Source: Dama dama (lineage: Eukaryota > Chordata > Mammalia > Artiodactyla > Cervidae). From it: DNA of 64,000 nt. Position numbers and translations under genes: made by a program. Shown piece by piece: positions 31,879 through 42,508 of the stretch (position 1 is the first letter of the stretch; the number at the start of each line of letters is the position of its first letter). The stretch lies in assembly GCF_033118175.1 (NCBI RefSeq), contig NC_083689.1, positions 21,372,501 to 21,436,500 of the forward strand, written 5' to 3'. The notes below the pieces were generated by a model. That model did not search any database. It had not been told where the DNA came from and saw only the letters and a program-made list of their open reading frames with translations.

Positions 31879-33369
31879 ATGACTCCTCTGCTCCTTACCC
31901 TTGCTGCACTCCCCAGCCTTCTGGCTACTCCCTGCCCCTGCTCAGACATTTATTCCTACGTACATTCCTCATGTTATAATACAGCTCCAAAACCATGCAC
32001 CATGAACCTTGGGGGCGGGAAGTCCAAATCCCTACTCACTGTCAAAGTACAAAAGAGAGGGAGTTTCGTGAGTACCTGCCATAAGCCAAATGGAAGAAAC
32101 ATATGTTTTTATCCCATTACCCACTGGGGGTACTCAGACGGAGGTGGGGTACTAGATCAAAATCGGGAAAAGAAACAAGAACAAGTTATAAAGAACATAA
32201 TTTCCCGGTTACAGGCAACCCCTGAGCCTTACAAACGCCTAGACCTCCTTTCCCAATTAGGGCCTCTCCTAAAACCTCCCTCTGGCAACCAACACCTTAC
32301 CCGCCTTCTCAACTCTTCCTTCCAATTCTTCCAGTACACACAACACACATCCCAGCATTGAATATGCATGTCACTGTCTCCCTCACCACACATAGCAATT
32401 CCCTTACCCTCAACCTGGCTGTCACAGGCCAACTATACCTCCCCTCCCCAACAGAAAACTACATAACTCATTGGGCCAGTCTCTGACAATGTCCTACCCT
32501 CAGCCTCTTCAAACCTAACCTGTATTAACTACTCTAGCCCCAACTACACTGGTCTTACAAACTCAGCTCCCTCCTTCTGTTCCACTTGGGTTCTCTGGAA
32601 CAGCACAAATAATTGCACCAATCCAGGAATCTTCATTCTCTGTGGGACCTATGCATATGCATGCCTCCCCTTAGACCCCCCTGGACCCTGCATCTTGGTC
32701 TTCCTGACCCCAGGCCTAACATTCCTCAAAGAGGAAGAGATAGAGCAAATAGTTTACCCCCAAGGGGAACTTTCCCACAGAAAAAGACGAGCTGTCATAG
32801 CCCCCCTCCTGATTGAGACTGGCATAGCAGCAGCCCTAGGCACCGGGATTGGAGGCATCTCGACCTCTGCCCATTTCTATTACGAGCTGTCCCAAGAACT
32901 TAATGAAGACATGGAGCAGGTAGTAGAGTCCTTCGTTTCAATCCAAAAACAAATTAACTCATTAGCTTCTGTGGCCCTACAAAATAGGCGAGCCCTGGAC
33001 CTTCTCACCGCAGAAAAGGGAGGGACCTGCCTTTTCCTAGGAGAAGACTGCTGCTATTTTGTTAATGAAACGGGCATAGTCCAGGGCCGAGTCAAAGAAT
33101 TTAGAGACAGAATTGAACGCCGCAAAAAAGAGCTACAAAACCTTTACATTCCCCAAAACCTGTTCCAACAGACACTCCCTTGGTTGCCCCCTTTCCTGGG
33201 ACCATTGGTACTTATCATTCTATTCCTCTTATTTGGACCCTGTCTCTTTAATCTCTTTCAAAGGTTTCTCCAAGAACGGATTCGGGCCATCTCTCGAGAT
33301 CAGGTCAAGACCATTCTTCTTCTCGAGAGCCTCACCTCAAGCTCAGAAAAAGGAGACTGTGGGCCCTAG
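31879..33369 (+). pseudogene. env: env (SU-TM), broken by frameshifts
   Basis: An AUG at 31879 opens a signal-peptide-like start (MTPLLLTLAALPSLL) and SU continues to a stop at 32359. SU resumes in another frame (about 32361-32485) and then returns to the original frame through TM to the stop at 33367. TM has a furin-type RKRR (32779-32790), a glycine/alanine-rich fusion peptide, an immunosuppressive-like helix (about 32977-33025), CX6CC (33026-33057), and a membrane anchor near 33180-33245 (FLGPLVLIILFLLFGP). It is a class I fusion glycoprotein of a different lineage from the Env at 20999-22579. Inactive because of the two shifts in SU. Confidence 0.9.
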
Positions 33370-33476
33370 GACGATCCTCCATTCCAGACCCAAAACCGTC
33401 GCCCCCATCCAGCAGGAAGTAGCCAGAGAGATACGGCGCCCTTTTCCCCTTTTTCTTATGATTTCAGGGTCTGGAA
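33370..33476 (+). other. Proviral region between env and 3' LTR
   Basis: No canonical polypurine tract abuts the LTR; the last bases are 'cagggtctggaa'. The only purine run (GAAAAAGGAGA) is at 33345-33355, inside the env end. Confidence 0.6.
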
Positions 33477-33904
33477 TGAAGGAGTCTTTGGGGCCTAGAA
33501 AAGAGAACAACAGTCTCAAAGGCCCCTTGCTGAATCATCTAACTTCGGAGAAAACAAAGCATAACTTTAGTTCCATCCTGATGCTCCAGGCCAGCTGCAT
33601 CTATCTGGAACTTATCACCCCCTGTCCAAAAACCTACCGCCCCCTACACCCGCCCAAAAGACTTATCACCCCCTGCCCAACTACAAGTGTCATCTCAACA
33701 AAAGAATACTCAAAATATCCTGCCTGATTGACGTTTCCCTTATCGCTTCCACAAACCTCCCTATAAGTATGAAGCCTCCCTGATCCCTTTTGGCGCTCAG
33801 CCTGGTCATTAGGCCGACTGTCGCCCCTCCTTGCCTGAATAAAGGTAACCTACTTCTGTTGAGGCCGTCTTTCCTTTTCTGCCTCGCCGGAACTATGCCT
33901 TACA
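33477..33904 (+). repeat. 3' LTR of tRNA-Phe-type provirus
   Basis: 428 bp, TG..CA, colinear with 25344-25771 without indels. AATAAA at 33838-33843. Followed by CTGGG at 33905-33909. Confidence 0.95.
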
Positions 33905-35815
33905 CTGGGCTCTTGTCTAACACTCAGAAATGAATTGTCGGAGGAGACACATGTGCTGATAAAACAGGAGATTTTATTGGGAAAGGGCACCCGGGTGAAG
34001 AGCAGGAAGGTAAGGGAAACCAGGAGAACTGCTCTGCCGTGTGGCTCGAAGTCTTGGGTTTTATGGTGATGGGATTAGTTTCTGGATTGTCTTTGGCCAA
34101 TCATTCTAATTTAGAATCTTTCCTGGTGGCGCACGCATCGCTCAGCCAAGATGGATGCTAGCGAGAGGGATTCTGGGAAGTGGACAGACACGCGGTGTCT
34201 CCTTTTGACCTTTCCCGAACTCTTCCAGTTGGTGGTGGCTTATTAGTTTCGTATTCTTTGTCAGGATCTCCTGTCATAAAACAACTCATGCAAATGGTTA
34301 CTATGGTGCCTGGCCAGGGTGGGCGGTTTCAATCAGTGTGCTTCCCCTAACAAATTCACCTACAATGCAAGGGACACAGGTTGTATCCTTGGGTGGCAAA
34401 GATCCCCTGGAGAAGGAAATGGCAACCCACTCCAGTATTCTTGCTTGGGAAATCCCAAGAACAGAGGAGTCTGGTGGGCTACAGTCCATGGGGTTGCAAA
34501 GAGTTAGGCACAACTTAGGGACCAAATAACAAGAGCAGGCATATTAAAATGATTACACAATATGACCAAGAGAGATTCACTTTCAGAGTGGAAGAATGGT
34601 GTGGCCTATAAAAATCAATCAGTGCAATACGCCACATTTTTTTAAATGAAGGAAAAAGACACATTATTACCCCCATTGATACAGAAAAACTTTTGACAAA
34701 ATCCAACACCCTTTCATGATAAAAACACTCAATAAACAGGGAATACAAGAGGACATCCTTAACATGATAAAGGCCACATATGGAAAACTCACAGCTAAAA
34801 TCATACTTAATGATGAGTGACTGAAAGCTTTTCCTGTAAGATCAGGAATAAGACAGTTACAATTTACCAATTCTACTCAACATAGTACTGCAAGTTCTAG
34901 CCAGAACAGGCAGGTAAGAAAATGATATAAAAACCATCCAAATTGAAAAAGAAGTAAAATTATCTCCATTTACAAGTGACATAATTTTATATTTAGAAAA
35001 ACCTTTAAAATCCACTTTAAAAAGTTAGAGGTAATAAAATGAATTCAGCAAAATTGAAGGATATAAGATCAACATGTACATTGGTTGTGTATTTCTACAT
35101 AAATAGCAATTTACCATCCAAAAAGGAAATTTAAAAATCAATTCCACTTACAACAGTATCAAAAAGAATGAAATATTTAGGAATAAATCTAACCAAGGGG
35201 AAGAAAACTGGGAGCTAGAAAACACTGTTGAAGAAAATTAAAGAAGACCTAAACAAATGGAAATACATCCCATGTTCACGGATGGAAAATTTTAAATTGT
35301 TAAGGTGGCAATAGTATCCAAAATGATCTGTATATTCCATGCAATCCCTGTCAAAAATTTGTGCAGGCATAGAAAATGGGAATTCATATGGAATCTCAAG
35401 GAACTCCAAATCCCCAAAACTATCTTGAAAAAGAGCTGTAAGATTCACAAGTCCTGATTTTAAAATGTACCACAAAGCTACTGTAAGTAAAGCAGTGGGG
35501 GTACTGACATAAGAATAGACATAGAGATCAAAGAAATAGAGAGTGGAAAACTAGAAATAAACTCTCACATATACGGTCAACCGATTTTAGATAAGGGTGC
35601 CAAGGCCATTGAATGGGGAAAGGACAGTCTTTTCAACAAATGGCACTGGGAAAACTGAATATCCACATGCAAAAGAGTTAAGTTGGACTGTTAACTTATA
35701 GCATATCCAAAAATTAATTCAAAATGGATCAAATACCTAAACTTAATCAAAACTATAAAAATCTTAGAAGGAAGCAAAGGGGAAAATATTTGTGGCATTA
35801 GATTTGGCCATGATT

Positions 35816-36660
35816 TCTTCTTTCCTTTTTTTTTTTTTTTTTTTCTCTGTGTCCCGGCACTTGAGGAGAGAACCGGCGGACTGCTGGTCGCCGGTACCGA
35901 ACACATGACATTGAGGGTTCTTTTCCTTTTTAATGACTTTTGGGCACTTTTAATGACTAATGGGCTCTTCCTTATGTTAAGGCCCTGGTTTGAGAAGCAG
36001 CCAATGACTGGTCACATTCAAAAATTCTTTATTAAATTCACTATTCAGGGGGTGGAGGTCACGCATCTCTAGTCAGGCTTTGGTAGTTTGGTTATTCTTT
36101 GTGTGGTTTACACAAAATCTGGAAGGAAACTGAAGCTCTGAGAAGATGGAAAGAAGCTACATCTACATAGCATGCAAATGAAGCAATCCTAGCTACCCAC
36201 TCCAGAGTGGACAGATGTCAAATAAAACAAGGTTGAGCAAAAGTTTTGGGGTCAAGGTTGCCGTCTTCATATTGTACTTGTTGCCCAGGCACCTTCCTTG
36301 TAAAGAGGTCTGACAATGACTCCTGATAAGCATAGTCATCCATACCTCAGGGGGCGGGGGAAATCTTAAAGGCTTCTCTCCACTCCGGCTCAATAATCAT
36401 ACTTTCCTACTTCTGTCCCTTACCTTTCCCTCCTCCAGACCTTGGGTCCATAGAAGGCACCAACCTTTTGTTTAGGGTTCCCATAGTCATGAGATGACCC
36501 CCAGATCTCTGCTCTTCCAGCTAACTCTTCACCAGCACACTGATCCTGGAGAACCTAGAACAGAAGGTCAGTGCTTTCTGCTTCTTGTCTGCTTTGTCTC
36601 ACCACATAACTGATTAAGCCTTAACTGTTACTTTCACTTTAACTCATCTTAATTGGCTCC
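35816..36660 (-). mobile_element. Unidentified LTR-like or retroposed segment
   Basis: The old L1 stops at about 35815 and a poly(T) follows (35829-35844). Read on the minus strand the segment has an AATAAA (complement near 36021-36030), then ~200 bp ending 'ccgggacaca', then poly(A). The 3' part resembles R-U5 of an LTR. No protein or known family is recognised in the rest. Confidence 0.35.
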
Positions 36661-36661
36661 T

Positions 36662-37428
36662 TGGCATGAAGTGATGGGGCCGGATGCCATGATATTAGTT
36701 TTTTGAATGTTGAGTTTTAAACCAGTTTTTTCACTCTCCTCTTTCACCTTCATCAAGAGGTCTTTAGTTCTTCTTCACTTTCTGCCATTAGGGTTGTGTC
36801 ATCTGCATTTGGGGGGAAAATGGAAACAGTGATGGACTTTATTTTCTTGAGCTCCAAAATCACTGTGGACGGTGACTGGAGCCATGAAACAAAAAGACTC
36901 TTGCTCCTTGGAAGAAAAGCTATGACAAACCTAGACAGCATATTAAAAAGTAGAGACATAACTTTGCTGACAAAGGTCATATAGTCAAAGCTATGGTTTT
37001 TCCAGTAGTCATGTATGGATATAAGAGTTGGACCATAAAGAAGACTGAGTGCTGAAGAATTGATGCTTTCAAACTGTTGTGCTGGAGAAGACTCTTGAGA
37101 GTCCCTTGGATTGCAGGAAGATCAAACCAGTCAATCCTAAAAGAAATCAACCCTGAATATTCATTGGAAGGACTGATGCTGAAGTTGAAGCCCCAAAACT
37201 TTGGCCATCTGGTGTGAACAGCCAACTCATTTGAAAAGACCCTGATGCTGGGAAAGATTGAGGGCAGGAGAAGGGGGCAGCAGAGGATGAGATGGTTGGA
37301 TGGCATCACTGACTCAATGGACATGAGTTTGAGCACACTCTGGGAGATACTGAAGAACAGGGAAGCCTGGTGTGCTGCAGTCCTTGGGGTCGCAAAGAGT
37401 CGGAAATGACTGAGTGATTGAACACCAT
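36662..37428 (+). mobile_element. BovB with 5' inversion
   Basis: 36662-36810 is antisense BovB ORF2 (the 'YADDTTLMAE' neighbourhood). From about 36818 the sequence is sense BovB, beginning exactly where the inverted part leaves off in the intact element, and runs to the 3' end at 37428. The ORF2 C-terminus (WTIKK..LWCWRRLLRV-like) is present with several stops. The arrangement matches a twin-priming inversion. Confidence 0.88.
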
Positions 37429-38345
37429 CACCACCAACAACAAATGGGTTACTTGGACAACACCTGGCAGCCCAGCTCTCTCCAGCTCATTTGAACTGTT
37501 GAATTGGACTTGTGCTTTTCAATCACCTTCTTGTAAACTGGTTGAATGCCAAACGTCACATGTTAAAAATTAGGCAAAATATGAGTCCCTGGAAGATGTA
37601 ACCACTCATCTCCAGAGAGGATTGTTTTTTCCTTTTTTTTTTTTTAAAGCAGCTAAACTGGAGCCCCTAGCTTTTCCAGATCTCTTCAATTCACCGAGAA
37701 AGAAAGAGAAGTCACTCAGTTGTGGCTGACTCTTTGCGACCCCATGGACTGTAGCTGACCAGGCTCCTCTGTCCAAGGGATTTTCCAGATAAGATTACTG
37801 GAGTGGGTTGCCATTTCCTTCTCTAGGGAATCTTCCCAATCCAGGGGTTGAACCTGGGTCTCCCACACTGCAGGCAGACTCTTTACCATCTGAGCCACCA
37901 GGGAAGCCCTTTAATTCACCCAGGGATTGAGTTAATCTGACCCTGGAGCCATTAATCCCTGTGAGAACTGTACTGAGTTTTGCTCACTCTACTAAATGCC
38001 TCAGGGGTTCCGCAGGGCCCCTTCTCCTCAGTGGACCTAAACTCATTTTTTTGTCTCTCCAGTTTTCTAAGTATGTCGAAAGCTCCACTTACTTCCCCCA
38101 CCTGTGAGTCATCCCTTACATAAAGTATTGATTGACCCCCATGTGAAAAGCAGGTGCAAACCTCTGAATCTCACACTATATCTTGGCTTTGCAACTTTTC
38201 TCAGTCTTGCTGGTCTTCCCAACGCCTCCAAATGGATTCTTTTCATATATGTTATTTAGGTTTTCTAGCTGCTTGAATGGGCGGGGTGGGGAGGGGGAAT
38301 TGGGGAGACCACAGGCTCCAAACTTTGAAAACAGGATGTGCCATT
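37429..38345. other. Unassigned sequence around a Bov-tA
   Basis: Apart from the Bov-tA at 37697-37911 I see no gene or known repeat here. The flanks are non-coding and of average composition. Confidence 0.4.
37697..37911 (-). mobile_element. Bov-tA SINE
   Basis: Antisense copy with AATTCACC repeats at about 37688 and 37913. Confidence 0.92.
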
Positions 38346-38455
38346 TTAAAAAATCACAAAAACCATCACAACATTGTAAAGTAATTATCCTCCAATTAAA
38401 ATGAATTAATTAATTTAAAAAATAAAAATCATCTAAGAATAAAAAAAAGAAAAGA
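38346..38455 (+). mobile_element. L1 3'-tail fragment
   Basis: 'cacaacattgtaaagtaattatcctccaatt' followed by an A-rich tail. Confidence 0.75.
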
Positions 38456-39115
38456 AAAAAAGAGCTATAGGAAGAAAGGTGAGAACCCCACACCTCAGTA
38501 TTTTAACTCCCAAACTAGAAGCTCAATATTTCCCCTCAAAATTCTTTCTCAGATTTGCTTTGGCATCCACAGGGAAGGGTCTTACAGTCAGAAGTCAACT
38601 ATATAAATGAATATTACATTTGAAAAAGATCAAAATGTACCTTTTTGGGGAGAAAGAGGGGAAGCCTTGGTGTTCATTCAGAAAAACCAAAGGAATTCCA
38701 CATGCATTCTATGTCCTAGTGAACTGCATAAACTTTATTTTTGCTGAAGATTGTATGTTTAATCAATCTTATGTTCTCATACCACTTCTTGAGAAGGAGG
38801 TTCAATTTGAAATTGTATCATTTCCTTCCTAACAAAGGGCAAGTGCTTAGTTAAATAAAAAACATGACATTTTTCAAACCAAAAAAAAGAGAAACCAAAA
38901 CCTATGTGACACTGAAAATGGAAATATGGGTGATGAAATTATAGCAACAAAGTAACATTATTCCTCTGTTACTTAAAACTTAAGTTTGAGATATGTAACA
39001 TGAAATTCTATTGATTGTGGAAAGACTATGTCATTGTACTCTCCCTGTGGTTATGGAAATTAATACATTTATAGTTGCATATTGATTGAGCTATAAATAT
39101 GCCTTTGCAATCTTT
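38456..39115. other. Unassigned; possible retroposed 3' end
   Basis: No recognised gene. At 38856-38889 an AATAAA is followed about 20 bases later by an A8 run, as at the end of a retroposed transcript, but no matching gene is known to me. A 70-codon frame at 38620-38832 has no recognisable motif. Confidence 0.3.
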
Positions 39116-40515
39116 CCTTACAGTATCATTTCCCAGGGGCTGCTATTAACAAAGTACCACGAACTCAACGGCTTAAAACAACAGAGTTTTGTCCACTTAC
39201 AATTCCAGAGGCCAAAAGTCAAAGATCAACGTGTTGGCAGGACCGTGAAGATTGTAGAAGAAGTTGTTTCCAAGTTTCTCCTAGCTACTGATGGCCATCT
39301 GTGGCATTCTTTCATTTGTAGCTGCATCTCCTATGTTTCTCCTTTAACCTCACACTACTACCATCCTCAACGACATGTCTGATGCCGGGAGTGTGGGTTT
39401 CCCCCGACACCACGCAATTCTCAGACACCAACTGGCCGTCTTACAATTTAACTCAATTCTGACACTTCCTACCCAGGTCAGAATTCACAGGTTAAGTGAA
39501 CTCAGTCCACAAGATGCCGATTTTTCAATATTTATTTTTATTTATTTGGCTACACCGGGTCTTAGTTATGGCATGTGGTGCCTTTGTTTCGGCAGGCAGG
39601 ATGTTTTAGATCAGGCGTGTGGGATCTAGTTCAAACCCGGGTCGCCCTGCATTGGGAGCAGAGTCTTAGCCCACCACCAGGGAAGTCCCTCAGAAGTCCC
39701 TAAGTCCAGGTTGCCATTTGTGCTTCTGACTGCAGGGCTATAGCTCAGAGGTTCTGACAACCCTTTCCTCGGTTTCAATTAATTTGCTAGCGTGGCTCAC
39801 AGAATGCGGAAGGATATTTTACTTCCCATATAAGGAAGGATGTTTTACTTCAGATTATGGGTTTATGATAAAGGGCTATAGCTCAGGAACAGCCAGAAAG
39901 AAGGGATGCACAGGCCAAAGTGTGGCGAAAGAGCGTGGAGCTCTCTCTAAGCACACCACTCTTCCCAATGGCCGCGGTGCACCAACCAAGAAGTTCTTTG
40001 AACTCCAGCCTTTGGGGTTTTATGGGGACTGCATTACCTAAACATGATTGGTTCAGTTTTTGGCCACTGGTGACTGATTCAGCCTCAAGCCCCTCTCTCC
40101 GTCTTAAAGATCAGGGGGTGGGATTCAAATTTCCAACCTCCAAATTATGTAGTTGGGTTCCCTGGCAAGCAGTCACCTTCACTCGGGGCTTTCCAAAAGT
40201 CATCTCATTAATAACTAAAGACACCTACGACGAACTCCTCATTTAGGAAATTCCGAGGGATTTTAGGAGTAGTGTACAGGAACGGGGGATGAAAACCAAA
40301 GTATATATATTTCTATTATGAATCAGAATATCACAATCTGTTTCTCTTCTCTTCTTATAAGAATACCATCCTGGGTGGATTGAAAGCCCCTTGTAAAGAC
40401 CGCATCTTATATTTTTCCTTATAACAGCAAGAACACTGTTTCCAAATAAAGTATTCACAAGGACCAGGGGTTAGGACCAGAACGTATCTTTTTTTAGGGA
40501 CACAATTTAACCTAT
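39116..40515 (+). mobile_element. Ancient LTR-like repeats with nested CHR SINE
   Basis: 39120-39390 (ggctgctattaacaaagtaccac..cggcttaaaacaacag) and 40370-40515 (ccaaataaagtattcacaagg..gggacacaatttaacc) look like the two ends of one ancient mammalian repeat. 39700-40360 resembles an old ERVL/MaLR-type LTR (gcatgattggttcag, gggatgaaaaccaaag). I cannot name the families. Confidence 0.4.
39525..39690 (-). mobile_element. CHR-type SINE
   Basis: Antisense copy: T-rich left end, then 'ggctacaccgggtcttagttatgg', right end 'ccaccaccagggaagtccc'. Confidence 0.85.
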
Positions 40516-40517
40516 TA

Positions 40518-40672
40518 TGAAGTGAAGTGAAAGTGAAAGTCGCTCAGTCGTCTCCGACTCTTTGCGACCCCATAGACTGTACAGTCCTTGGAATTCTCCA
40601 AGCCAGAATACTGGAGTGGGTAGCCTTTCCCTTCTCCAGGGGATCTTCCCAACCCAGGGATCGAAGATAGAC
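40518..40672 (-). mobile_element. Bov-tA SINE, partial
   Basis: Antisense 3' two thirds (gtcgctcagtcgtctccgac to ccagggatcgaag); the tRNA-like head is missing. Confidence 0.88.
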
Positions 40673-40754
40673 TCTTACAGTCACCATCAATGTAAGACAC
40701 TCTTGAAGGAGGTAGTCAAGGTGAACAATGATGAAACAGTGAGAAATACAAAGA

Positions 40755-40858
40755 CGGTTATGGGGAATTCCGTGATTTCACTGCCGAGCGTCTGTGCTCA
40801 ATCCCAGTTGGGCAACTAAGATCCCACCACCTGTGGGGCGCAACCAAAAAAAGATGCT
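40755..40858 (+). mobile_element. CHR-type SINE, partial
   Basis: 'ggaattccgtgatttcactgcc' to 'gcgcaaccaaaaaaag'. Confidence 0.65.
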
Positions 40859-41340
40859 TATGCGTCTCACCATCAGATTTGGCCGTTGGTGTTCTAAACC
40901 GTCATAGCAGTGCTGAGGCTATTTGTCTCCTTTGCGTGTTTTTCTTTTGTTACTCTTCAGCCCCACAGGGTAATCCCCTTTTCCCTTCTAAATGGCAGTT
41001 TACACAGTTCAAGGTGTTCTGCCTCTTCAGTATTATCTGTGACTTCAGGCAAAGTCAGATTCCACACATTTAGGGGCAATTTTGGTACAGTTGTGGCTTC
41101 TCATCCCCAGATGAGTATAGAGTTGAGTTGAAATTACATTTGTGCATCCGTTTGCATTGTCCAAGATTTTGGAGCTAATGGAAAGCGGTTTTAAGGAGTC
41201 TCTTGGGTGTGCCAATGATCCTAGGGCATCTTGCCCTAGGTGTTGGGGACATAACTGTTCAATTTGTGAAAATGAGTCAAATCTGTATACTTATGATATA
41301 TGCACTTTTCTGTATGTATGTTATGCTTTGATAAAAACTT
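40859..41340. other. Unassigned sequence
   Basis: No gene or recognisable repeat; the last 60 bases resemble an old L1 tail ('gcttttgataaaaact' type). Confidence 0.4.
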
Positions 41341-41780
41341 TCTCCAACTTCATTGAGATATGATTGGCATATAACACTGCATAAGCTTAAGATGGACAAG
41401 GACATTGATACACACATACATTGCAGAATGATTGCTACAATAAGGCTAGTTAACACATCTATCATCTCACATAATTACAATTTTTGTTTGTGTGGTGAGA
41501 ATATTTCAGAGCTACCCTCTTAGCAGCTTTTAAGTATATAACTATAGTATTGATAATGACTGTCACCACACTGTTCATTAGACCCCCCTGCAACTTACTC
41601 ATAACTAGATGTTTGTTTCATGTGACCAACAATTTTTCATTTTCTGCTCATCTTTTCATTTCCCCCACCTCTCAACCTCTGGTAACCCCCATTCTGCTCT
41701 CTGTTTTTCTGAGTTTGATTAGTTTAGATAGCAAAAAGGTAACACTTTTGGTTTTGGTTGTAATAGCATAACAGGGATCA
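41341..41780 (-). mobile_element. Old L1 3' UTR, antisense
   Basis: 'cttcattgagatatgattggcatataac', 'aacacatctatcatctcacataa' and 'ctgttcattagac' are typical of antisense ancient L1 3' UTRs. Confidence 0.65.
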
Positions 41781-41881
41781 GATTTACCCACTCGCCTTAA
41801 ACAAGTAAAACACTGTCCAAATTATTTCCATGATCACTGAGAAGAGATTAAAGGGATCAAGTAAAGACTTCTTAATCACAG

Positions 41882-41975
41882 GAGTTCCCTGGCAGGCCAG
41901 TGGTTAGGACTTCAGTTAGGTTCAGTCCTTGGTCAGGGAACTAAGATCCTGCAAGCTACATGGTACTGTCAAAAA
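41882..41975 (+). mobile_element. CHR-type SINE, short
   Basis: 'ggagttccctggcaggccagtgg' to an A-rich tail at 41970. Confidence 0.8.
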
Positions 41976-42345
41976 AAACCCACTTCTGAATAAAGACACT
42001 AAAAACATGAGCCATAAAAGAGTGATCTAGTGGACTTCACAAAAATTAAAAATGTTTGCTCTTCCAAATACACAATTAAGAAAATAAAAACTCAATCACA
42101 GAAAGAAAGTATTTATTTTATATCATGCATCTATAGATGGATTTTTTAAATTATTTTATTTATTTAACTATAATCGACTTACAATATTGTGTCAGTTACA
42201 GGTGTACAGCTTCAGATTCTTTTCTATTTTTTTTTCTTTTCTATTATATTGAATAAATTTTTGTAAGATATTGAATATAGTTCCATGTGCTATGCAATAA
42301 ATCCTTGTTGTGATCATATTGTAATTATTAAACAGTAATTCCTTT
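41976..42345. mobile_element. L1 fragments, both orientations
   Basis: 41976-42115 reads as plus-strand ORF2 3' region (agtggacttcacaaaaattaaaaa). 42125-42345 reads as antisense artiodactyl L1 3' UTR (cgacttacaatattgtgtcag, gatattgaatatagttcc). 42346-42508 is unassigned. Confidence 0.55.
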
Positions 42346-42508
42346 TTATTTTATTGAAGGCAACACCAAAGAAGAATTTCAGAGACTTGAAAGGTATTAT
42401 TGCTTTAGTAGAGTTCCCTTCTTAATGGAATCCATTGGAAGAACCAATACATCTGGGTAAAGATTCAATTTTGATCCTACTCACTTTAAATATGACATTT
42501 GATTATTC

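Larger units (their letters stand above)
25344..33904 (+). mobile_element. Class I (gamma-type) endogenous provirus, ERV-F-like
   Basis: Complete LTR-gag-pro-pol-env-LTR order in 8.56 kb with a 5-bp target duplication. The tRNA-Phe primer site, the gamma-type CA and IN (GPY/F domain) and the CX6CC envelope place it near ERV-F-like class I elements. Internal genes carry at least four stops and several frameshifts although the LTRs are about 98% alike. Two small frames sit between pol and env. Confidence 0.93.
25303..34352 (-). mobile_element. Solo LTR (minus strand) split by the provirus
   Basis: The two parts, 25303-25343 and 33910-34352, form a ~484-bp LTR with TG..CA ends, lying antisense. 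The 4-bp duplication AATT flanks it (25299-25302 and 34353-34356) inside the Bov-tA. On the minus strand an AATAAA is present (complement near 33976-33981). No internal retroviral sequence of its own remains, so it is a solo LTR left by recombination. Family not named. Confidence 0.85.
25270..34536 (+). mobile_element. Bov-tA SINE split by an LTR element
   Basis: The head (25270-25302, gtgcttcctgggtggctcagtgg) and the body (34353-34536, from 'aattcacctacaatgc' onwards) are one SINE. GCATATT(G/A)AAA flanks it at 25259-25269 and 34540-34550. The solo LTR and the provirus inside it lie between the halves. Confidence 0.9.
12181..35815 (+). mobile_element. Very old L1 (plus strand), the host platform
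   Basis: Pieces read as one ancient L1 in order. ORF1 region: 12181-12833, 13027-13292 and 13532-13659. 5' part before ORF2: 15099-15394. Endonuclease: 17003-17015, 17247-17526, 20184-20307 and 20683-20838. EN to RT: 23896-24420, 24530-24592, 24816-25095. RT and downstream: 34540-35815. Diagnostic text includes 'gttaattgcaatccccaagacaaccac', 'ggtccatcc..attaggcc' type text and 'aacacaatcttaaacaaccaatatgtcaaagaag'. No frame is intact. Some 18 kb of later insertions separate its ends, so it acts as a molecular clock for everything inside. Confidence 0.65.
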
